53,421 bases of DNA from an uncultured Clostridium sp. (GTDB lineage: Bacteria > Bacillota > Clostridia > TANB77 > CAG-508), in NCBI GenBank assembly GCA_900553125.1, contig USCB01000009.1:1-53421 (forward strand), given 5' to 3'. The translations under genes and the position numbers were made by a program. The notes beneath the pieces were generated by a model. The model was given only the letters and a program-made list of their open reading frames with translations. It did no database searches and had not been told where the DNA came from. This document shows positions 44,964 through 53,380 of this stretch, piece by piece (the stretch's first letter is position 1; the number at the start of each line of letters is the position of its first letter).

Positions 44964-45761
44964 TTTTTCTCCTTTTTTATCTTTTTGTATAAATACATAA
45001 TTTTATTTGGTATACATCCAACTATTAATGGTTTTACAGTATATAAAACTCTTTTTGGGTATTTTATATTTAATAGTTTTAAATATTTTTTTCTTAATTT
45101 GAACTCTACCACTCTATCGCAATATTTTTTTCTCCTAAAAGATTCGATATTTTGCCTATAATTTAACAAAACATCTTCCAAAACATACCCTTTATATCCC
45201 ATATAATATAATTTTAAATATAAAGCATAATCTTCATTTCTTATATAATTATCATATCCACCTATCTTCTTTAATATTTCTGTTTTTATTAATAAACTTG
45301 GATGAAAAAATACGCAAAATTTAATAAGCATGTCCTGTTTTACTTCACCAAAAAAATGGCTTGTTTTGTATATCCCTTTTTCATTTATATAATTTGCTCT
45401 ACTGCCAACTAAAGCATATTGATTATTGTTTTCAATGAATTTAATTTCTTTCTCTAATCTTCTTATATCAGATATATCATCTGAATCCATTCTTGCAATA
45501 TATTTTGTATTTACTCTTTCTATTGTTTTATTTAATGATTGTATAAGACCAATATTTACTTTATTTTCTATTACCTTTATTCTATTATCTTTTTTTTGAA
45601 AATCTCTTATAATCTCCTTGTTATTTTTATTAGTTCCGATCATCAACTATTATAAACTTAAAATTTTTATATGTCTGGTTCAATATACTTTCAATAGACA
45701 TTTTTAAATATTCATTTTTCTCATTGTATACACTCATTATTACTGTTATTTTTTGTTCCAT
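44960..45761 (-). CDS. Family 2 glycosyltransferase (one +1 recoding site)
   Basis: The joined product has 266 aa. The N-terminus KITVIMSVYNEKNEYLKMS is followed by SILNQTYKNFKFIIVDDGTN, where VDDG is restored only by a +1 step at CGG codon 42 (45636-45638). Next come the ARMDSDDISD metal-binding motif, the acceptor segment EDYALYLKLYYMG, and a basic C-terminus with no membrane helix. The start (45761) overlaps the upstream gene by 41 bases and has GAAAGGAA. The end overlaps the fucosyltransferase start by four bases. The sugar transferred cannot be read from sequence. Confidence 0.88.
45636..45638 (-). other. CGG +1 recoding site, GT2 glycosyltransferase
   Basis: The coding strand reads GTT GAT GAT CGG AAC TAA. 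Skipping C gives GAT GAT GGA ACT AAT, which is the VDDG nucleotide-sugar motif of family 2. Zero frame ends one codon after the CGG. Confidence 0.9.
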
Positions 45762-46587
45762 AAGTAGTTTCCTTTCTTAAAAATTTTAAGTACACATATT
45801 TTCTTAATCCATAAGGCATAATAGCAACAAGACTTCTAAATATAGTATTTTTAATTTGCTCTTTTGTCGATATTATGCCATTTGCTTTTAATCTATTTTG
45901 AATATATACAATTATTTTTATATACTTCAATCCTCCTCTCTTCTTGTATGTATTATTTTCTACTCTTACCTTTAATAATATTTCTGGTATATTGTATAAC
46001 TTTAAATTATTTTTCACTGCTCTTATCCATAAATCATAATCTTCCATCTTTCTCAAATTGCCATAATTTCCTATTTTTAAAATAGATTCTTTTTTATACA
46101 TTGCTGCCGAATGATTTAATGGTGACCTATATTTAATGTATTTTTTTATTTCACTGTCTGTTACTGGAACTTTTCTTATATAAGTTTTTTGGAGTGATTT
46201 TTCGTTAAATTCTTCTATATATCCACTTATTATATCGAACTCTGGATTTTCTTCTAAAAATGTTGTTTGTAATTCAAATCTATTATTTACAGCTATATCA
46301 TCACTATCTATTCTCGCTATATATTCATAGCTACATTCTTTTATTCCTATTGCCAATGCTTTACCGGCTCCTACATTTTCTGTTAAAGGGATTATTTTAA
46401 TTTTTATTTTAGTATTATTTATAAATTCTTCTATTACATTTTCTAACGCTTCTGTTAACATTCCATCTTTTACTATTACTATTTCTGATGGTATAACTGT
46501 TTGATTTATTACACTTTCTAATGTCTGCTTAAAATATTCCGCTTTTTCTTTATAATATACCGGAATTAAAACTGAAAAATTAATCAA
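45721..46587 (-). CDS. Family 2 glycosyltransferase
   Basis: This 288-aa enzyme is intact and resembles its neighbour: SVLIPVYYKEKAEYFKQTLESVINQT at the N-terminus, IVIVKDG, the ARIDSDDIA metal motif near 92-100, and EDYDLWIRAVKNNL. The VVDDG position is VKDG here. It begins with TTG and overlaps the end of the ligase-like gene upstream. With the GT10 and second GT2 it forms a short surface-glycan operon. Confidence 0.88.
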   Translation of the reverse strand: MINFSVLIPVYYKEKAEYFKQTLESVINQTVIPSEIVIVKDGMLTEALENVIEEFINNTKIKIKIIPLTENVGAGKALAIGIKECSYEYIARIDSDDIAVNNRFELQTTFLEENPEFDIISGYIEEFNEKSLQKTYIRKVPVTDSEIKKYIKYRSPLNHSAAMYKKESILKIGNYGNLRKMEDYDLWIRAVKNNLKLYNIPEILLKVRVENNTYKKRGGLKYIKIIVYIQNRLKANGIISTKEQIKNTIFRSLVAIMPYGLRKYVYLKFLRKETTYGTKNNSNNECIQ

Positions 46588-48962
46588 AACTCTCCCTCCA
46601 TACCTTCTTCTGATTTTATTTTCTTTATCATTTCCTCAGATTGCTGTTTTGTTATCCTACATCTATTATAATCCTGTAGCTTTTCTATAGAATTTTCTAT
46701 GTTTCTATCTATAATGTCCTGTAGTTTCCTATCATTTAATTTTTTTAAATTTATATAGTCACTTAATATTTGACTTGCATTATATCTATGTTTTCTTAAC
46801 ATTTCTTCTATCTTTCTATATGCCATTTCTCTATCCATATCACAGTTAGAATTTTCAATTATTTGAATACATTCACCAATTATACTAGAGTTATTTTTTT
46901 CAAAAATAATACTTGTTTTCAGTAATTGAACCAATTCTTTTCTCATATTTTCTTTTTCTTCCTCTGATAATTCTTTTTCTTTTACCTCCCCATATAATTT
47001 TATATATTCTATTCTATCAATTTTATATTTAATTGAATATGGTACTAGATACATATATTCTTTTTCAATTTTAGTTTTTTGCTCATATGTTCTTGTTTTC
47101 TTCAAAGTATTATCTTTTGTACTTTTTACATACAGTTCACTTGTATTAAATATTGTGCATATTGATACTGCTATTAATATTATTATTTCTATAATATTGT
47201 TAAATCTTAATTTGGTATAATTATTTTCATTGAAATTTATTATAGCCATCAATGCATAAAATATTATCATACTATAAAAAAACGTCATATCAAAGTCAAC
47301 AAAAGAATGTAAAAAAAGTGCAATAAATGCAAACACTATACCATTTTTTTCCTTTTCTCTATTTTTAATAATTGATATTATATTTTTTACTGTTAATATT
47401 ATTAAATAGCCAAATACAAACAGACCCAATATTCCAAATTCTATTGCTATTTGTAATATATAACAATGCATCTGAGAAACACCATAATAATATGTTTGAA
47501 CATCTTGTACTGCATATTTATATCCATCTCCACCTATTCCCCAAAAAACATATTTTTTTAATATTTTTAATCCATCTATAATGAATATTTTTCTTTCTTG
47601 AATGCTTCTTTGAGATAGATTTATATATTTTAATTGTGCAATTATATCTGTTGGCAAAAACTTATAATTTAATGTAAAATCTTTTCCATTTACTTTTAAA
47701 CTTTTTATTTTTAATTCTTTTCCATTTCCTGTTTCTTTGGCAGAAACAGAAAATTCAATCCATTTTATACCTTCAACTGCATTTATATCAAATTCTTTTA
47801 TTCCACTATAATTATTTACTTCTATTTTTTCCTCTCCTAAATTATCTGAATAATTATTTCGTTGTATAAATTCTATTGTATAATTATCTTTTAGTGTATC
47901 TGATTTTGCCTCAATTTCTAATTCTATTTTATATTGATTATTTTCTTTTACATCATATATATTTTTTGTTATTTTGGTTTGAGAATTATAATTATTAAAT
48001 AATATTAATTCACTTTTGAACATTGATAGTATAAAAACTATAATTATACTTGTTACAAATATCATTATTAAATATCTTATTTTGAATATTTTATCTATTT
48101 TTCCATTTGAACCTATTTTATTATAAATCAATGATGATATTATAGAAATCATAAATGTTATAAGCCATATACAATTTATATAGCCTGTCCTTTTTAAATA
48201 AGTAAACGCTGTTGCATATATTAATCCACATACTATATTTGTAATTATCAATTTTAATAAAACATATTTTTCTTCTTTTGATATTATTAATAAATACATA
48301 ACTATTATTAGTGCTAATATTAATATTGTTGTCCTTGATTGACTTAAGATTATTCCCGATAACAATAGGGTTGATATTCCTGAATATATTTTACCTTTTT
48401 TATTTAATACTTGTTCTATACTTAATATGTATGCTACTGCTGTACTTATTGCAAATGTATTACTATATAAGAAAAGCGAATACATCCTTGTTAATGATTC
48501 TTGGTCTGTAGTTACTCCAATTACTGCCTTTACAAAATCATATGTTATATTGGTTGTTAATAAATCTATTCCAAATATTACTAATATTACTCCAGATATT
48601 ATTATTATATCTTTTATTTTTCCTAAACTTTCTCTATTTTCTTTTAGTTCTTTGTTTATTATTATATATATTATAAATATTGATATATATCTAAATATGT
48701 AATTTACTGTCCCAGTTAAGGTTATATATGTATTTGAAATTAACGGCAATGCTGATATTACTAGTAATATCAGCATTGCTTTTGTTGTTTTACTTGTTAT
48801 TATTTCTTGTTTTTCTTTTTTGCTTTTTATTATTGTATATATTCCCGAAATTCCTATTACTATATTTATTAAGTTGTCATTTTTAGTTAATGGATTTCCT
48901 ATTAGTATCGTTGATAATAGTATTATTAAAAATATTATTATTATATTTTTATTTTCTTTCAT
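46584..48962 (-). CDS. O-antigen ligase/polymerase-like membrane protein
   Basis: At 792 aa this has about ten to twelve helices, split by an extracytoplasmic insertion (about residues 325-445) of beta character (NTKITKNIYDVKENNQYKIELEIEAKS and similar, not given whole). The Wzy_C region shows SQSRTTILIL near 210 and the periplasmic loop MHCYILQIAIEFGILG near 510. A helical soluble C-terminal domain (about 630-792), possibly TPR-like, follows. Such proteins ligate or polymerise surface polysaccharides. It starts the glycan operon, and a paralogue of the same architecture is at 51051. Confidence 0.8.
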   Translation of the reverse strand: MKENKNIIIIFLIILLSTILIGNPLTKNDNLINIVIGISGIYTIIKSKKEKQEIITSKTTKAMLILLVISALPLISNTYITLTGTVNYIFRYISIFIIYIIINKELKENRESLGKIKDIIIISGVILVIFGIDLLTTNITYDFVKAVIGVTTDQESLTRMYSLFLYSNTFAISTAVAYILSIEQVLNKKGKIYSGISTLLLSGIILSQSRTTILILALIIVMYLLIISKEEKYVLLKLIITNIVCGLIYATAFTYLKRTGYINCIWLITFMISIISSLIYNKIGSNGKIDKIFKIRYLIMIFVTSIIIVFILSMFKSELILFNNYNSQTKITKNIYDVKENNQYKIELEIEAKSDTLKDNYTIEFIQRNNYSDNLGEEKIEVNNYSGIKEFDINAVEGIKWIEFSVSAKETGNGKELKIKSLKVNGKDFTLNYKFLPTDIIAQLKYINLSQRSIQERKIFIIDGLKILKKYVFWGIGGDGYKYAVQDVQTYYYGVSQMHCYILQIAIEFGILGLFVFGYLIILTVKNIISIIKNREKEKNGIVFAFIALFLHSFVDFDMTFFYSMIIFYALMAIINFNENNYTKLRFNNIIEIIILIAVSICTIFNTSELYVKSTKDNTLKKTRTYEQKTKIEKEYMYLVPYSIKYKIDRIEYIKLYGEVKEKELSEEEKENMRKELVQLLKTSIIFEKNNSSIIGECIQIIENSNCDMDREMAYRKIEEMLRKHRYNASQILSDYINLKKLNDRKLQDIIDRNIENSIEKLQDYNRCRITKQQSEEMIKKIKSEEGMEGEF

Positions 48963-49001
48963 TTTTGATTCCTTTTTACTCTTTTTAGGGTATTTAATTA
49001 A

Positions 49002-50300
49002 TTATTGTTCTTTTTTTACTTCTTTTGCTCCCCATTTATTTGATGGAATTGTTAGCTTACTGTCTTTTGATAATGTTATTGTTAAATTTGTACATCCGCC
49101 AAATGCATAACGGTCTATACTTGTTACACTGCTTGGAATTGTTATATTTGTCAATCCACTACAAGCAGCAAATGCATCACTTCCTATACTTGTTACACTG
49201 CTTGGGATTGTTATATTTGTCAATCCACTACAACTATAAAATACATACCTTCCTATACTTGTTACACTGTTTGAGATTGTTATATTGGTTAATCCACTAC
49301 AATAACTAAATGCATCACTTCCTATACTTGTTACACTGTTTGGGATTGTTATATTGGTTAATCCACTACAATTACAAAATGCACTCTTTCCTATACTTGT
49401 TACACTGCCTGGGATTGTTATATTGGTTAACGCTTTACAAGAAAGAAATGCAATCTCGCCTATACTTGTTACACTACTTGGAATCGTATATTCATTTTCT
49501 TTTTTGCCTTCTGGATATCTCTTTATAATTGTTTTATCATTATTAAATAATATTCCATTATCATCACTATAATTTTTATTTTCCCTATCTACATTTATAT
49601 TGGTTAATCCACTACAATTATAAAATGCATGACTTTCTATACTTGTTACGCTGCTTGGGATATTTATACTTGTTAATTTTGCACAATTACAAAATGCATA
49701 ACTGGCTATACTTGTTACACTATCAGGTATAGTTATTCTTTCTAGTTCAAGAGCTCTATTTTCATTATTCATTATATATCCAATTTCCCCAATCCTTCTT
49801 ATTCCATCCTCTATTATTATATTTTTAACATTTAATATCCCTAAACATTTTATTTCATTTACCGGAGTACCTTGGATTGAACTTGGTATAATTAATGTAT
49901 CTACATTCTCCTTTATTTTGCACCAATAATTTGATCCAGTTGTGTATGTCCATGACCCCTCTGAACTCTTATAATAATCAACCAAATAATCTTCTTTCAC
50001 TCTCAATATTGTACCTGTTGTAGTATCAAATTCAAACATGTTCTCATCTCTTAATTTTTTTCCATCTTCTGAATCACCTACATATTGAGCAGTTACATCT
50101 TCATACTCCTGCATTTTTTCATTTTCCTGATTTTCAGCTTCACCTGCTTTTTTCTTTGCATCTGCTGATCTTGTTAATATTCCATTTTGTCCTGTTAACA
50201 TGCTTATACTTACACCTGCTATCAATAGTAAAACAATTATAGTTACAACTAAAGCAATTAATGTTATACCTTTCTTTTCATTAATTTTCATTTCCTTCAT
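49002..50300 (-). CDS. Pilin-type N-terminus with tandem BspA-like LRR_5 repeats
   Basis: At 432 aa, the prepilin leader NEKKG and helix ITLIALVVTIIVLLLIAGVSI are followed by a linker (about 50-130) and about eight nearly identical 23-residue repeats of the form LTNITIPSSVTSIGSDAFAACSG (about 180-420). Such near-identity points to recent expansion or recombination. The C-terminus is a short KKEQ. The surface LRR should mediate adhesion. It lies between the O-antigen-ligase-like gene and a divergent Cro/CI regulator. Two starts three codons apart are possible. Confidence 0.85.
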   Translation of the reverse strand: MKEMKINEKKGITLIALVVTIIVLLLIAGVSISMLTGQNGILTRSADAKKKAGEAENQENEKMQEYEDVTAQYVGDSEDGKKLRDENMFEFDTTTGTILRVKEDYLVDYYKSSEGSWTYTTGSNYWCKIKENVDTLIIPSSIQGTPVNEIKCLGILNVKNIIIEDGIRRIGEIGYIMNNENRALELERITIPDSVTSIASYAFCNCAKLTSINIPSSVTSIESHAFYNCSGLTNINVDRENKNYSDDNGILFNNDKTIIKRYPEGKKENEYTIPSSVTSIGEIAFLSCKALTNITIPGSVTSIGKSAFCNCSGLTNITIPNSVTSIGSDAFSYCSGLTNITISNSVTSIGRYVFYSCSGLTNITIPSSVTSIGSDAFAACSGLTNITIPSSVTSIDRYAFGGCTNLTITLSKDSKLTIPSNKWGAKEVKKEQ

Positions 50301-50382
50301 CCTTTCCTTTGTTTATATACATAATTTATTATGTAAGTTCACTATATCATACTTTAAATTCAACGTCAATAAATATACTAAA

Positions 50383-50421
50383 TGTAATAAAAAAGTAAAA
50401 AAAATGAAATATCCTTGTAAT
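50383..50421 (+). promoter_or_regulatory. 11-bp phased TGTAAT array upstream of LRR pilin-type gene
   Basis: Units begin at 50383 (TGTAAT), 50394 (AGTAAA), 50405 (TGAAAT) and 50416 (TGTAAT). Outer units are exact and inner ones decayed, but spacing stays 11 bp. It lies between the pilin-type gene and the divergent regulator gene. Confidence 0.55.
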
Positions 50422-50493
50422 AATACATAACTTTTCATGTACTATAACGTTTTCCCAAAAATCTTTGCTAAAATAAGAAAAATGGAGGAATAA

Positions 50494-50706
50494 ATGAAAT
50501 TTAAACGATTAAAAGACCTTAGAGAAGATCATGATAAATATCAAAAAGACATAGCAGAATTATTAGGAATCTCACAGCAATACTACTCTGAATATGAAAG
50601 CGGAAAAAGAACCATCCCAATTCAACATTTAATGACATTAGCAAAATACTATGATACATCAATAGATTACATTGTAGGCTTAGCAAATGACGAACATATA
50701 TCTTAA
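50494..50706 (+). CDS. Cro/CI (XRE) helix-turn-helix regulator, 70 aa
   Basis: The whole 70-residue protein is one HTH domain: LRDLREDHDKYQKDIAELLGISQQYYSEYESGKRTIP, then LMTLAKYYDTSIDYIVGL, the pattern of single-domain XRE repressors. No effector domain follows. ATG has ATGGAGGA. It is followed 128 bases later by a small unknown gene in the same direction, which it may control. The phased TGTAAT array lies upstream. Confidence 0.88.
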   Translation: MKFKRLKDLREDHDKYQKDIAELLGISQQYYSEYESGKRTIPIQHLMTLAKYYDTSIDYIVGLANDEHIS

Positions 50707-50834
50707 CTATTTTTATAGGTTAAAATATATGTTTTTTTATAGTAAAATCCAAATTAATATATCTAAAAAAATACACTTTACCTATTGCATCTTCCATTTT
50801 TTTATGGTATAAAATTTATAAAGGGGGTTATCCT

Positions 50835-51005
50835 ATGAATAATAATAATGATGATGAAAAAAAAGAAATTGAAGTCGTTAATGGCGATGGAAAAGAACTA
50901 AATATTTCTCCAGTTTATGAGCATATAAAATCTGACATTGTTCCAGACAATGGGAATAAAAGAAAAGACATTGTAATTCCCAAAGGTAGTTCTGATAGAA
51001 AATAA
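50835..51005 (+). CDS. Small hypothetical protein, 56 aa
   Basis: I do not recognise this gene. It encodes 56 residues, very polar, beginning with Asn/Asp-rich sequence, then VVNGDGKELNISPVYEHIKSDIVPDN, and ending with KDIVIPKGSSDRK. A strong AAAGGGGG ribosome site six bases before ATG and a 17-bp terminator just behind the stop support expression. No membrane segment or signal peptide is present. Confidence 0.65.
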   Translation: MNNNNDDEKKEIEVVNGDGKELNISPVYEHIKSDIVPDNGNKRKDIVIPKGSSDRK

Positions 51006-51006
51006 T

Positions 51007-51047
51007 AAAAAGAAAATTCTTTGCTTACAACAAAGAATTTTCTTTTT
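51007..51047. terminator. Strong bidirectional terminator
   Basis: AAAAAGAAAATTCTTTG and its exact complement form a 17-bp stem with a 7-base loop between the convergent small gene and ligase-like gene. Confidence 0.85.
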
Positions 51048-51050
51048 ATT

Positions 51051-53294
51051 TTAATTATTTTCATTTAGTTTTTCTAACTCATTTTCATATCTTTCAACCC
51101 ACTCTTTAGAATATCTAGCTTTATTATAATCAAGTATAGAATCCTTTTTATTTTCTATTTCCTTTTTATATTGCTCCTGGAATTTTTCAGCATATTCGTT
51201 TTCCCCTGCATCATTTAATAATTTAACAATTTGTTTTAAATTATCAAACCTATATAATTGAAAATCTGGTTGAAATCTAGAAAACTCCTCTGTGCTTTGA
51301 ACATATTTTAATGCAAATTTTATATCTTTACTAACATTTTGTTTACATTCTAATGATAATCTAATAAATTCTCTAACATTTTCTAATACAAGGTTATTTG
51401 ATGTATATTTTTCTGTTACAAGCATATTTTTCTTAGCTTTTTTCTTTTCCAAACTCGTTAATTTTCCTGCATTTGATAACCTTATATATCTTTCTTGTTT
51501 TATTTGTTTATTAAATGGTAATAATTTATAATATGTATTATATATTCTTTCTTCTGTCCATTTTGCATTAATTACTAACATTTGTGTGTTCTTTTTATAA
51601 TGATATTCTATAGCAGATACATATACACTACATGTTGCTATAACAATTAATATACAATATAATATTGAGCCCATATTTAATTTTGCTTTTTCTTCTTCAG
51701 AGCTTATTGTGGCTATTATAGAAAAAACTATTACTAATACATAGAAAAATGACATATCAAAATCTAACATACTATGTAATAATAAAAACAATATTCCTAC
51801 AATTGAACTACAAATCACAAAATTTCCGTTTCCACCTTTTGATTTTTCTACTAATTTTGCTATTAATAATACAATTATTCCTATACAAGCAATAAATCCT
51901 ATAATTCCATTTTCTAAGAATATCTGTACTGGAAAACAATGTACTTCTTTAGCATAACAATAATATGCTTGTTTTTGTGATTGTACTGTTCTCCATGCAT
52001 TTGTTCCTAAACCAAATAACCAATTTTCTTTTACAATTCTTAATGCTCCTGATATAAACTCTGTCCTTTCCCATACACTTTTATTATTAAAGCTTATACT
52101 TTGTATCTTTTCTATAATTTTCGTTGGTAGTATTTTGTATTTCAATATTAATTTTTTTTCATTTAATTGTGCATTTTTTATTATTAGTTTATTGTTTTCA
52201 TCACCATTTACATTTTCTACTTTTAAATATATTACAGATGTTGATTCTTGTGTTTTTATTTTTAATTCTTTTTCTCCTGAAAATGTTGAAAAACTTATTT
52301 GAGTTTCATTTACATTGTCAAAATATTTATTTTTTTCTGTAACTTTTATGGAAAAATTGTCATCTTGTGTTGAATTAGAATCCACATCAAATTTAAATAT
52401 GTATTCTGTATTTGGTTCTACTGAATAAAATATTTTTTGATAAGATGTTTTTACATTTAGTTCTGTTGGTATTTTTAGACCAATAATTATATAAACTACT
52501 AATGCTATTAATACAATACTTCCAATAATTATATTTTTAGGTCTTTTCATTATTTTCCAAATACTCTTACCATAATTTCTATATATTATAATAATGTAAA
52601 ATAACACCATCAAAGCAAATATTATATAAACTAATCTGCTATATGTTAAAATTAAAGTTATAAGCATAACTAATCCAAATGCTGAGTAAATTATTTTGTT
52701 AACAATTTTTTTCGATTTTAGTACATATCCGGCACATAAAAATATACCTAATCCTGCAACTGCTGCCATTGTATTTGCATAAGAAAATAATGACCCTATT
52801 CTTACTTCATCATATTCTACATTGCTATAATTAAGGAATGTTTTAAATCCTCCTAACCAATTGAAACATATTTCATCTATACCTACTATACATAAAAACA
52901 GGATACTTATTATTATCGAATTTAGTATTATGTCTATAAATTCTGGGTTTTTCTTACATTCATTTTTGGTAATTAAATATAAATTTAAAATACAAAAATA
53001 TTTTATTATTCCATGTATTGTTTCTGTTAGACTTACAAATTTTTGACTTATTAATGGAATAAACGTTGAAAATGCTAGCATTATTACAATTATATCAATT
53101 TTATTTATTTCTATTTTTTTCTTTTTTACTATTTGGTACACAAAATAAGCTATACTAAATATTCCAGCAATTATATAGATTAATTGTACATTATTTTCTA
53201 CTAGAGGCGTACCTATTAAGCAAGAACTAAGCAATATTATTATTGTTAATATTACAATGTTTGCATATTTCAATATTTTCTTCAATTTTATCAC
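51051..53294 (-). CDS. O-antigen ligase/polymerase-like membrane protein, paralogue
   Basis: At 747 aa this shares the architecture of the gene at 46584: about ten helices, an extracytoplasmic beta insertion (about residues 285-400), the Wzy_C cues LTYSRLVYIIFAL and EVHCFPVQIFLENGIIGF, the LHSMLDFDMSFFY segment, and a helical C-terminal region (about 590-747). It starts with GTG after AAGG. Nothing next to it in the window suggests its polysaccharide. Upstream sequence runs into the edge of the window. Confidence 0.8.
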   Translation of the reverse strand: MIKLKKILKYANIVILTIIILLSSCLIGTPLVENNVQLIYIIAGIFSIAYFVYQIVKKKKIEINKIDIIVIMLAFSTFIPLISQKFVSLTETIHGIIKYFCILNLYLITKNECKKNPEFIDIILNSIIISILFLCIVGIDEICFNWLGGFKTFLNYSNVEYDEVRIGSLFSYANTMAAVAGLGIFLCAGYVLKSKKIVNKIIYSAFGLVMLITLILTYSRLVYIIFALMVLFYIIIIYRNYGKSIWKIMKRPKNIIIGSIVLIALVVYIIIGLKIPTELNVKTSYQKIFYSVEPNTEYIFKFDVDSNSTQDDNFSIKVTEKNKYFDNVNETQISFSTFSGEKELKIKTQESTSVIYLKVENVNGDENNKLIIKNAQLNEKKLILKYKILPTKIIEKIQSISFNNKSVWERTEFISGALRIVKENWLFGLGTNAWRTVQSQKQAYYCYAKEVHCFPVQIFLENGIIGFIACIGIIVLLIAKLVEKSKGGNGNFVICSSIVGILFLLLHSMLDFDMSFFYVLVIVFSIIATISSEEEKAKLNMGSILYCILIVIATCSVYVSAIEYHYKKNTQMLVINAKWTEERIYNTYYKLLPFNKQIKQERYIRLSNAGKLTSLEKKKAKKNMLVTEKYTSNNLVLENVREFIRLSLECKQNVSKDIKFALKYVQSTEEFSRFQPDFQLYRFDNLKQIVKLLNDAGENEYAEKFQEQYKKEIENKKDSILDYNKARYSKEWVERYENELEKLNENN

Positions 53295-53367
53295 CTTAAC
53301 CTTTTTCTTAAAACCTTATACAATATATCACACCCAATTTTTACTGTCAACAATAAAAAACATATAT

Positions 53368-53380
53368 CTGTAATTCGTAA
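53368..53380. repeat. CTGTAATTCGTAA, repeat of the 2687 palindrome arm
   Basis: This 13-base sequence is identical to 2687-2699. The element continues differently (AATAAAATCTAAAAC) and is cut by the window edge, so its full extent and any inverted partner are unseen. Confidence 0.5.

Noticed and set aside
55..45761. Nine frameshifts as sequencing or assembly errors
   Set aside because: Random indels would cluster in the long A and T runs and include losses as well as gains. All nine are the same extra C, at a codon border, before GG in the coding sense of genes on both strands. An error blind to genes would also give the complement and other phases. Raw reads would still be the decisive check.
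55..45761. The eight genes as pseudogenes
   Set aside because: Each is intact on both sides of the CGG with no second type of lesion, and murG is essential.
55..45761. Simple reassignment of CGG to another amino acid
   Set aside because: A sense reassignment would keep the frame. Here downstream homology is always in the +1 frame.
55..45761. Minus-one slippery sites or RF2-like P-site slippage
   Set aside because: All shifts are +1, no slippery heptamer or stop codon is common to the sites, and most P-site codons cannot re-pair after moving one base.
49025..49572. Regularly repeated sequence resembling a CRISPR array
   Set aside because: The period of 69 bases equals a 23-residue leucine-rich repeat in frame with the gene; there are no unique spacers and no cas genes.
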